From Hippasteria phrygiana (Eukaryota > Echinodermata > Asteroidea > Valvatida > Goniasteridae), in NCBI GenBank assembly GCA_037893225.1, contig JAZGUH010000025.1, positions 434,001 through 498,000 on the forward strand: DNA of 64,000 nt, read 5' to 3'. Position numbers and translations under genes: made by a program. The notes beneath the pieces are model-generated. The model saw nothing but the letters and a program-made list of their open reading frames with translations. It searched no databases and had not been told where the DNA came from. Positions 55,881 to 64,000 of this stretch are shown piece after piece. Position 1 is the stretch's first letter. Each line of letters opens with the position of its first letter.

Positions 55881-56567
55881 AAATCTCCTGGATGCGGCAA
55901 ATGGGCGACTCTTCCCGAAAAAACTCTAATTGGGCGACACGAGTGTCGCCCTTTTAGAGCACTTTCCCAACGCGCCTTACTAAAAAACACTCCAAAGGGG
56001 CGACTTTAACAATAGGGCGACAGTTATGTGTCGCCCTATTCGACCAGGTCACCCTAACCCACTCTTTTCCAGGATTATGTGTCGCCCTAACCGGCAATTG
56101 AGGAAAATTATAAATCTCCTGGATGCGGCAAATGGGCGACTCTTCTCGAAATAACCTTATTTGGGCGACACGAGTGTCGCCCTTTTAGAGCACTTTCCCC
56201 ACGCGCCTTACTAAAAAACACTCCAAAGGGGCGACTTTTACAATAGGGCGACAGTTATGTGTCGCCCTATTCGACCAGGTCACCCTAACCCACTCTTTTC
56301 CAGGATTATGTGTCGCCCTAACCGGCAATTGAGGAAAATTAGAAATCTCCTGGATGCGGCAAATGGGCGACTCTTCTCGAAATAACCTTATTTGGGCGAC
56401 ACTCGTGTCGCCCTTTTAGAGCACTTTCCCCACGCGCCTTACTAAAAAACACTCCAAAGGGGCGACTTTTACAATAGGGCGACAGTTATGTGTCGCCCTA
56501 TTCGACCAGGTCACCCTAACCCACTCTTTTCCAGGATTATGTGTCGCCCTATCCGGCAATTGAGGAA

Positions 56568-56573
<6 letters not shown>
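55881..56573 (+). repeat. Three-unit 231-bp tandem repeat with internal dyads
   Basis: aaatctcctggatgcggcaa begins units at 55881, 56112 and 56343. Each unit has gggcgacac-gagt-gtcgccc and agggcgacag-ttat-gtgtcgccct dyads plus a lone gtgtcgccct. The units differ at only a few positions; in the third the first dyad is changed to ggcgacactcgtgtcgcc. (AAT)n runs border both sides (55831-55876; 56567-56601). Confidence 0.9.
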
Positions 56574-56600
<27 letters not shown>

Positions 56601-57024
56601 CTGGTCATACTGGTCGTACTCGTCTACTCGTCGTATGCCGACCAGATTACAACGTAATATTTACATCTTAGTCATGACGAAGCTGTGAGGTCATTTTCAC
56701 GTCAGTGTTTTACATTAATTTTACCAGTATTTTTACGACCAAATTATGACGTGGTTTTTATGTATTATAAGGCGAATGCGTTCACGAAATACGCAATATC
56801 TTTTGAATAGGTTTTTTGGAAGTAAAACAATTAGGGAGCGCATTTTAATCCAACCGCCGGGTGCCCTCCGGTTTCCGGCGGTTTTATCCGAGTTTCCACT
56901 CTGTGGGCATTTTTAATAGGCTGGGCAATAGTCATGAATATTGGCATATGCAAGAGGTCACTGTGCTTTGCCCATGGGCTCATAAACAGCTCTGGAGGAT
57001 TATACAATGTACCAGAGTGTCTAA

Positions 57025-57988
57025 GACCCCGTTCCCACTAGATCCACCAATTGGGGGATCTGATCCACCTTTTGCCAAATTGCCGGATCAGATCGTTCCC
57101 CCTATTGGTGGATCAGATCCTGCAATTGTGTGTAGTGGGAACGCTAACCGTTATAAGGTGGATCAGGATCTGATCCACCTTTCTTGATCCACCTTCAGAC
57201 CAGGATACAGATCCCCCAATTGGTGGATCACGATCAAGTGGGAACGCAAAAGGTGGATCTGATCAGGCAATTTGACCTGTCAACATCCGGCTGGTGCACG
57301 ACAGGCGCGAAAAGTTTGCGGTCTGATGAACGAAGAAATACATTTAGGCGTGTAGCTCATGTGAAAATTTCCCACGTGCACGACATGCACCATAAACAAC
57401 TACTGAACTACGGGCTGTATACAAAATGTGTTACCACGCGCGCATCATTCAGCGTACATGTGTATTCCTTTCGTTCCGTACTGGAAAGTCGTCCGCTTCT
57501 AAACCTTTTTAATTCGTGTAATTTTACTTATTTTTTCATCCACAAATAATTCTGTGTTAGTGTATAGCCTGCAGCGTGTCATAGAACAACAACCGTAGCA
57601 AAGTTTGAAGAAAATACGTTTTACGATCCGATTCGAGCCAGTACTTATAATATTACGATTAAGTTTGGACTGCTCTCCGCATCCATGGGCAAAATCAGAC
57701 CGAGAAGCATTTGGATTTCTTCCTCCATGTTGAAACTTCGAACATCAAAACATCGCACATGTATTTGACCCGTCCCAGCATGCAATGCAGCCACACAGCG
57801 CGTGCTCAGCAAGCAAGCGCATGCGTAATACCGAACTCAGTGACCTTTCGGACTCGACACTTCCGTTCGAAAAGGTGGATCAAGCATAAGTGGGAACGCG
57901 ACTTGCGGTTTCGTCGCGGTTAGACAACAGTCACACCAAAATGCCGGATCTTGATCCACCTTTTCCCAATTCGAGTGGGAACATGGTC
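57025..57988. mobile_element. Nested element with TAA duplication (964 bp)
   Basis: TAA on both sides (57022-57024 and 57989-57991). Ends are GACCCCGTTCCCACTAGATCC-like and GAGTGGGAACATGGTC. Next to the ends lie arrays of tgatccacct/aggtggatca. TAA is a PIF/Harbinger-type target. No transposase is seen. Confidence 0.75.
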
Positions 57989-58209
57989 TAACTCAGTGGA
58001 CAAAAGATGCCTGACTTGTTGATTACCCTAATTGTTAAGAGATTATCGGATTAGTTTGGTATTCATTCTTCACAAGTGATGCTTCTGTAGGACACAACTT
58101 CTGGGGAAGCTCTGTGTTGATGAACATTTCAGTAAAAATGTCAATCGTATTCCTGTTTTTGGCCTGCAGTCTACGAGTGAAGAATATTCGAGTGAATGAA
58201 CAATCCTAT

Positions 58210-58867
58210 ATGTGACCCACTCTGCCAAAAGGGCAATTATGTTGCAAAATTTCAAAATAGTGTTTTATATACAGCTGGAAAGGCCATTTTATAAGCTTTC
58301 ATATGGTATATGTCTGAGGCCTGTAGCATTTTGCATTCACGAGATATTTGGAAAATTTTTGTTTTCAGGAATTTCTTGAAATGACTTGAGGAGAAACAAG
58401 CCATTTAAAAAACAAAAAGCAAACCAACAAATTGGAGCACTCTACACAAACACATTCTTGTTCCTACTTTATTCGCAGAAATCAAAGATTTTGGTTACGA
58501 ACTAGAATAATATAGGTATCGAGATGCGTCGGATCTGCGTACACTGCCTGTATCGCTTGCTCAAAGAAGTTGCAAGTTTCTTGTTAAAAGAGTTATTTAT
58601 GGGTCGAGTCACAAGTCACGCAGGTCGAGTCCGAGTCCACAGGGTCATCGTGACTCGAGTCCGAGTCCGAGTCACGAAAAATGGGACTCGAGTCGGACTC
58701 GAGTCCGAGTCAGTCAAGAGTCATACAAGTCTGTCAAAGATACAAAAATATTCCCTCCCTTAAAAATCACTTGTTTAAAGAATTGTTCACCCTCTTCACA
58801 TAGAACGGCCCATTACGCGTAAAAGCATACAGCGACGTATGTGCCCTTTTTGCAGAGCGAGTCACAT
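58210..58867. mobile_element. MITE of the tgtgaccc family, copy 3
   Basis: tgtgacccactctgccaaaa at the left and tttttgcagagcgagtcaca at the right. Shared inner motifs include aagctttcatatggtatatg and cattacgcgtaaa. It is enlarged by a gactcgagtccgagtc minisatellite (58610-58725). Confidence 0.65.
58610..58725 (+). repeat. gactcgagtccgagtc minisatellite
   Basis: Imperfect repeats of gagtcc/gactcg in both orientations (gactcgagtccgagtccgag; gactcgagtcggactcgagt). Self-complementary, inside the MITE. Confidence 0.75.
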
Positions 58868-59213
58868 GTAAGATGGCGTGCCCTGACCACTGTTGCATGT
58901 ACATGTATTTGATGTCAATGACCAGAAAAAGAGGGGAAACGAATACACCGATTTCAAGAGACGTGTTTTGGGCCCGGCCGGGTTGGCCCAGACTTGGGGT
59001 ATATAGACTTTTGGTTGAATCTGCCCCACCGATTTCAAAAGACATGTCATAAGCCCGGGTGGGTCCAGGCTTGGGGTATAGATATTTTAAGATTAAGTCG
59101 TGGCGGAGACACGCATTAGAAATAGCAGTAAACAAGACAATCAAGTCAATTATATTTGTAGACCCCTGTTCTATTTCAAATGTGAAAATATTTCACACTC
59201 TTAATGGGCCTAA

Positions 59214-59549
59214 ATGAGGGAAAAGAAAACAGATATTAATGACGTGTACGAGTTCTTGCAGGAAATTATTCTTAAAATTAATAGCAATGATAACACCATT
59301 GGCATAAGGTTCAAACATCATTTTAAAACTCAGTCGGATTCTCTACTGAGCAACAAGTTCCTCAAAAAACCCAACTGTACAATTAGGAGGATTACATCCG
59401 AAATAAACTATACTCCAGCCCTCCTATTGTGTACCCAACTCCAGACCTGCCAGGGGATTAAGGTACAATTAAGTGGTCTCTTTGTTTGGCCTCATGACTT
59501 CCATGGCCAGGCAGACACCATTCTGGAGTACTACTATGGTCCCCAATGA
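59214..59549 (+). CDS. Unrecognised reading frame in the Harbinger-type element
   Basis: 111 codons, open from ATG: DVYEFLQEIILKINSNDNTI, then NKFLKKPNCTIRRITSEINY and LFVWPHDFHGQADTILEYYY. It has mixed helical character. It is not the Myb-like or DDE protein expected of Harbinger. It may be a partial exon or chance; I give it low weight. Confidence 0.25.
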   Translation: MREKKTDINDVYEFLQEIILKINSNDNTIGIRFKHHFKTQSDSLLSNKFLKKPNCTIRRITSEINYTPALLLCTQLQTCQGIKVQLSGLFVWPHDFHGQADTILEYYYGPQ

Positions 59550-59649
59550 CCTGTAGATATATGAGCTCATTATAGATCAGAAAAAAAACCGGCGGAAACC
59601 ACCGGAAACCGGAGGGCACCCGGATGTTGGGTTAAAATGTGCTCCCTTA

Positions 59650-60454
59650 CCGCTGTGCAAAAATTTTCTTTAAAAAAAAGGAAAAAAAAAAAGAACATCG
59701 GGTCAACCGGAGAGAATTCATGGTATTAGCAGACCATGGTAATATTGACATCTTAATGACGTCAGAAAAGTTGTCAAAAAGACGTCTGCAGAAGTCATCT
59801 TTCCGACGTGAAGTTGCACCGAGGTCCCCGAAAATAGTGATTTTCATGTGCAAAATACGTGATTGACACGCAAGGACGTAAAGCTTTTACCAGTTGGACG
59901 TAAAAATCACATCAAAGTGCTATCGGGGAACTGACCAATCAGAACTGAGGAAATTTGTGTTCACAAAAGTCGTGTTTAATTGCAGTTTTTAATCCAAAAA
60001 CACAATTTCCTGACCAAAATATGTAATTATTCAATTTATGTAATTATTCGTTTTTGCAAATATAGGGTAAAGAATCTCGATTTCATCTACATGTACTTTT
60101 GTGTTCAAATATTGATGCATCGATAATCGCGATTATAAAATGCGACGATGCTGCTCAATGTGTGATTAAAAAAAAATAAGTTAAAGACAAACATGACAAA
60201 AAGCAGTTCACGGTGATATTTCGGGCACAAGGCTTCATAATTATTGCTGTCCAACCTTTTCGCCCATCATCGGGCAATAGTCGGTTTGGACAGGTATAAA
60301 ATAAACAATGCCATTGCAATCACAAAAATAGGCTGCTACTCCATGGTATCTGCAAATTTAAGACTTTTAAAGACCCTTTTAATGCTGCCCTCAACAAAAT
60401 TTAAGACCAAAAAAGAGCAGACCGACACTAGATGTATGGGTGGATTTTGGATCC
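59650..60454. other. Interval with a hAT subterminal fragment
   Basis: Near 60113 gatgcatcgataatcgcgat repeats the subterminal sequence of the 19232-20907 hAT element, so a fragment of that family is present. No gene is supported. Confidence 0.4.
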
Positions 60455-61073
60455 CGGGATTGGAATGCTCGGTAAATACATTGTGCGGTGTCTGCTACGT
60501 GCGATCAGCTTTCCAGAAAATTTGCTATGCACTCCAAGAGCTGATTTTTGTATACACACTGTATGATTGTTATTTACGAGCTGATAAAACACATCATTAC
60601 TCACTTCGTCAATTTTTTTAAGACTTTGGAGAACTCAATTTAATACTTTTTAATGATTTTTAACGCCTTAAATTGAGAAAATTCAATTTCAGACTTTTAA
60701 AGACTTTTTAAAGACCCGCAGATACCCTGTACTCACTGCTACCGGACAGATCATGACGATGACGATGACATTACGATCAGACATCCGGTATTTTCCCAAT
60801 TAAGTATCGTATTTTTCCGAAAGCAGATGTGCTCGGACAGGCCGATGGATATACATGTATGAATAAGAGAAATCAGTCAAGTTTTCTACCGACATGCAAA
60901 CATTTGTTGTAAAGTTACATGTACATGTATTTGCTGTTCAAACAACAAGTTCTGTTTTAAGTGAATCATGTGTGTAATATTTTTAGCTGGCTAAACGCAA
61001 TCCATGATCAGTAGACTGTGTACTACACGTACATAGCTCCCGGCACGGCCGGCACGGCCGGCCCAGGCCATGC
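60455..61073 (-). repeat. Dispersed repeat, inverted partner at 39205-39825
   Basis: Near-identical inverted copy. It stops exactly at ccaggccatgca (61073), where DIRS copy C sequence begins, while the partner continues with gactagacttgcc, so the DIRS fragment truncated or replaced its end. Confidence 0.85.
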
Positions 61074-62430
61074 AGTGGAGGCCGCCAGCGGCTCTTGTGA
61101 TGAAGCCCCCAACCTCCATCTTTCCCGATCCGGACCCCGACCTTGTTCTTCCGGGACCAAATGGGTTTGTGCCGATCGTCGTCAGGCCTGCGGTTCCTCC
61201 GGACGCTACAGACATCGGCTCCGATGTACGTGCTACGGGTCACCACTGGGCATCTCTCTCCTTCCCCCGAATTTGGGGCCTCTGTCCATGATGATCCTGG
61301 TGCAGATGGGATCAGTACTCGTGATTCTCGTACTCCTTTGCATGATACATGCTCCGAAGAGGAGGAGATCATGGATCCAGGCTGACTATCCTCGTTTGAA
61401 ACCCAACTGAGATTAGTTCAACGGGATATTGTTCGAGTTCTGAAGTTACCAGAGAGTAGCAAGCCGGACGAGGCAGCTGGCCACCATTCATTGAAACGGC
61501 AGATGGGCATGGAGGAATCCCGACATCAAGTTTTCCCCACTATGCCGTTGGGCCTCCATAAAGAAATGGGTCCCGCACACCTCGAGGGCATCGGCCTACT
61601 TCCAGTTTCCAGTGAAGCACTGTGAAGATTTCTTGACGGTCCCCCTTATCCCTGCCACTGCGAAGGATAAATTAACCTGCGATAGCGGCTGCAACTAAGG
61701 CTGTCTTTGTGGACAAAGTAAAAGCCAAGTTTGAAGATAGCATGACGAAAATTGTCGATGCGGCCATTTTCGGCTCTCGGACGAATGCCTTCATTGTGCT
61801 GTTGTCTGAATACATCATCTGTGCATGTGAAGAGGGTTCTTCCGTCCCGGCTGACATGTTACCGGTAGCTTTCAGATGTCTGGATGAAGCCCTCCGGTTC
61901 TCCTTGGACCAGTTTACAAGGATCTCTCTCTTCTCCACTAAGTCCCACAGGATTAACGTTCTGGAGGCGCTTTACATTCCTTATGAGGGGATGAAGAAAT
62001 TGGAAGATCTTTCCCTTCTTGGGAAAGATCTTTTCGACGGCAGGTTCCAGGAGATCCTGGACTGAAGCCAAACTACACTGCAGACAAACTGAGCTTGAGG
62101 ACTCCAACAGCTTCAACCAAGACAAAGCCTGCAAGGACAAAGGTGTCCAGATGTGCACCGTCTTTACGTCCTGTTCCTAGGAAACCCTTCATGCCCTTTC
62201 GTCAGCAGACAGCCAGGGCTTCATCCGGGGTAGCAGCGATGGCTCCACGCCCCTACCCCCAACCCCAGACCAGTGGTCGGGGTCGCGGTGGCGGGCTTTC
62301 ACCTCCCTGGAGTACCAGGGGTGGCAGCAGTGACATTTCCCCCTCGGTGTCGGCCTCCACCACGGGACCTGTTGGGGGCCTCAAGAATTTCCTATGGTCC
62401 TGGAAAGAGATCAATCTGACCCATGGGTGC
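61074..62430 (+). pseudogene. gag-like region of DIRS copy C
   Basis: Frames in order read WRPPAALVMKPPTSIFPDPD with PDLVL, a degenerate stretch, then an open block 61709-62065: KVKAKFEDSMTKIVDAAIFG, SRTNAFIVLLSEYIICACEE, SVPADMLPVAFRCLDEALRF and KSHRINVLEALYIPYEGMKK. The helical block looks like a capsid-type Gag domain. A Pro/Arg/Gly-rich tail follows (PYPQPQTSGRGRGGGLSPPW), without zinc knuckles, as is usual for DIRS Gag. Confidence 0.6.
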
Positions 62431-62900
62431 TTTTTAAGGTCAACCATGGTTACCAGTTAGAGTTTACAAGCACCCCTTCGTCGGATACACACGTTCACGA
62501 AACACTAGTTCCGATAAACCAAGACAAACGTCTGGTTCTGGAAAGGATATCTCCCTAGTCGAGAAGAGGGCTGTTCAACCAGTTTCTGTGGCAGATCAGC
62601 TCAACGGTTTCCTTTCTTCTTCCATTCTGACTCTAAAGAAAGGGACGGGTGAGTGGCAACTGATCCTCAATCTGAAATGACTCAACCGGTTTGTCAAACC
62701 CAGGCATTTCCGAATGAAAACACTCAGTTACTCTGGATTCTCTGCCAACGCCAGCGTGGGCAGCGTCACGTATCTACACGTTCCCATCCTTCCAGCACAC
62801 TACCGTTACCTGCACTTCAGGTACCGGGGGCGTACTTTCGAGTTTAGGGCCCTGCCCTTCGGTCTTTCGACCTCACCGAGGGTTATTTACGAGGGTGAAA
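62430..62900 (+). pseudogene. Reverse transcriptase start of DIRS copy C
   Basis: Reads NHGYQLEFTSTPSSDT, then DQLNGFLSSSILTLKKGTGE and WQLILNLK with a stop, NRFVKPRHFRM, LHVPILPAHYRYLHFRYRGR and TFEFRALPFGLSTSPR (the LPFGLS-SPR motif of DIRS RTs). It ends there by deletion, before the YVDD-type box. Frames change at least twice. Confidence 0.75.
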
Positions 62901-62928
62901 CGAGCAGTGGCACTTCTCTCCACCTGAC

Positions 62929-63480
62929 GTGTTGGCCACTGTCAAGCGTGCCTTCCGCTTAGCAGGACTTTCTGCAGACGCTGCAGCATTGGCCGCAAAG
63001 GCACGTTGCCTGTCAACAAGACAAGTCTACGACAGTAGTTTACGACATTATAGTTGGTGGTGTGACGAACAGGCGGTGGACCTGCTCTCTGCGTCTCTAA
63101 CGGTGGTTTCGTACTTCCTGTTTTCCCTGTTCAACGCTAATCTGGCAGTAGGAACAGTGAAAAATTACAGGTCAGCCATTGCGGCGGTCCAGAAAGGCTC
63201 TTTTGGTGATTACACATCTCCTTCAAGGGATGTTCAATGAAAGGCCGCCGATCCGCAAACTAGTCCCATCCGAGAATCTGGGTCAAGTTCTAGACATTCT
63301 GGCTGGTGTGCCATTTCAGCCATCGAGCCAGGGATCTCTCCTTCATCTGTCTGTTAAGCTAGCCTTTCTACTCGCGGCAGCCACAGCCAGACGAAGTAGC
63401 GAGATTCACATTAGAAGCGGGTGACATATGCTGGGAACCAGGCGGGATCCGCCTGATTCCTTAGATTACTTTCTTGATGA
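62929..63480 (+). pseudogene. Tyrosine recombinase of DIRS copy C (N-terminal part)
   Basis: The core-binding domain reads ARCLSTRQVYDSSLRHYSWW, then LLSASLTVVSYFLFSLFN and AVGTVKNYRSAIAAVQKG. After a stop and frame change (63238) it reads NERPPIRKLVPSENLGQVLD and LSVKLAFLLAAATARRSSEI, whose ATARRSSEI is the first catalytic Arg box. After another shift, GDICWEPGGIRLIP follows. The later H-x-x-R and Tyr boxes are not seen. Confidence 0.75.
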
Positions 63481-63654
63481 AAATCAGACTTCCGGCTTCA
63501 CCCCCCCACCGATATTGTAGTTCCAGAAATCGGATCGATCTCCTCAGTTGCCTCGGACAAACTGTGGTGCCCGGTGTGATCCCTTAAGTGGTAACTGGCA
63601 TGCACTTAACTGCTGAGGGGGACATGCACTCAGTTTTTCATTACTGTGGCACCC

Positions 63655-64000
63655 CCCACATGGTCCAGCCTCGCATATGGAGAACTAGCGCGCGTTTGCT
63701 CACTGACTATCACTGAGCAGTCTTTAACATGGGGAAATTACACTACATTTGAACACTCTTGGCAAACTTTCTGCTGTATATGGAAAGTGCCTTTGTCAAA
63801 CGTAATACCTCGCCCAGCATTCGAAAGTACAGTTATCCCTCTTTACAATGAATATAGTTACCCTATAATTCTAGTTGGAGAAAGACGGGCACTTCTTGAT
63901 TCAAAATCATGCATAACAGCTAAATTCTTCCAATTCCTACGGCGGTCAAGTCACATTTAAGCTATTTTTCAGGGGGGCCGGCCGCTGAATCGAATGGCAC
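63655..64000 (-). repeat. Dispersed repeat, inverted partner at 7920-8255
   Basis: Reverse-complement match to 7920-8255, running off the window edge. No coding capacity is supported. Confidence 0.65.

Larger units (their letters stand above)
56834..59646. mobile_element. PIF/Harbinger-type element with TTA duplication (2.8 kb)
   Basis: TTA flanks both sides (56831-56833 and 59647-59649). The inverted ends start GGGAGCGCATTTTAA and GGGAGCACATTTTAA and continue through ccgggtgccctccggtttcc. Target TTA and ends starting GGG fit PIF/Harbinger. It contains two nested elements and one unexplained reading frame (59214-59549). Confidence 0.8.
61074..63650 (+). mobile_element. DIRS-like retroelement copy C (5'-truncated, internally deleted)
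   Basis: It begins inside the gag start (gtggaggccgccagcggctc, matching 17449 in copy A), then gag (to about 62350), RT (62430-62900), a jump to a tyrosine recombinase (62929-63480) and a 3' region. The leader seen in A and B is missing, and so are most of the RT, all of the RNase H and the linker. Confidence 0.75.

Noticed and set aside
55881..56573. CRISPR array
   Set aside because: Units are 231 bp, contiguous and without spacers, in animal DNA.

Overview
The window is animal nuclear DNA. It has long GT-AG introns, tRNA-headed SINEs, LINEs, DIRS-like tyrosine-recombinase retroelements and DNA transposons of several superfamilies, but no operons or Shine-Dalgarno sites. The abundance of acatgtacatgt runs, a histone-type 3' stem-loop of the sea-urchin kind and the mix of transposon families suggest a marine invertebrate, possibly a deuterostome (echinoderm, hemichordate or amphioxus). 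The species cannot be named from the sequence alone.

Host gene. Six short plus-strand exons (12294-12396, 12917-13031, 15284-15371, 31329-31408, 43166-43329, 51496-51655) have matching AG/GT borders. Their intron phases are all compatible, giving one open chain of 236 codons. The chain starts mid-gene and runs off without a stop, so the gene extends past the window or past what I could find. I do not recognise the acidic, proline-rich product. Almost everything else lies in this gene's introns or flanks and is mobile DNA.

Layout. 222-12151: two inverted arms of 1.5 and 1.9 kb with TA outside, enclosing a decayed intron-containing minus-strand transposase-like gene (3342-9600). 12-16 kb: host exons 1-3, piggyBac-like MITEs and a long palindrome. 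16-23 kb: a DIRS deletion derivative, a block of TGACGTCA palindromes, a hAT element with a perfect 8-bp duplication, and a DIRS RNase H/recombinase remnant. 24-29.4 kb: a 4-kb hAT element with a ZMYM1/TTF-type transposase pseudogene, inserted into a second copy of the first element family. 30-36.5 kb: a gypsy gag remnant, host exon 4, a Myb/SANT-only element, a palindrome and a nearly full-length DIRS-like element. 38-41 kb: a TTAA-flanked Kolobok-like element holding a THAP exon, a hammerhead-like motif and an orphan histone stem-loop. 43-51.7 kb: host exons 5 and 6, small hAT elements, a CR1/L2-like LINE and a CCCCCT satellite. 53-56.6 kb: DIRS leader, two SINE families and a 231-bp tandem repeat. 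56.8-59.6 kb: nested Harbinger-like elements. 60-64 kb: inverted dispersed repeats and a third DIRS copy.

I found no intact mobile-element protein. Every transposase or reverse transcriptase seen carries stops, frameshifts or deletions, so the region is a nested graveyard whose order of insertion can partly be read from the interruptions.
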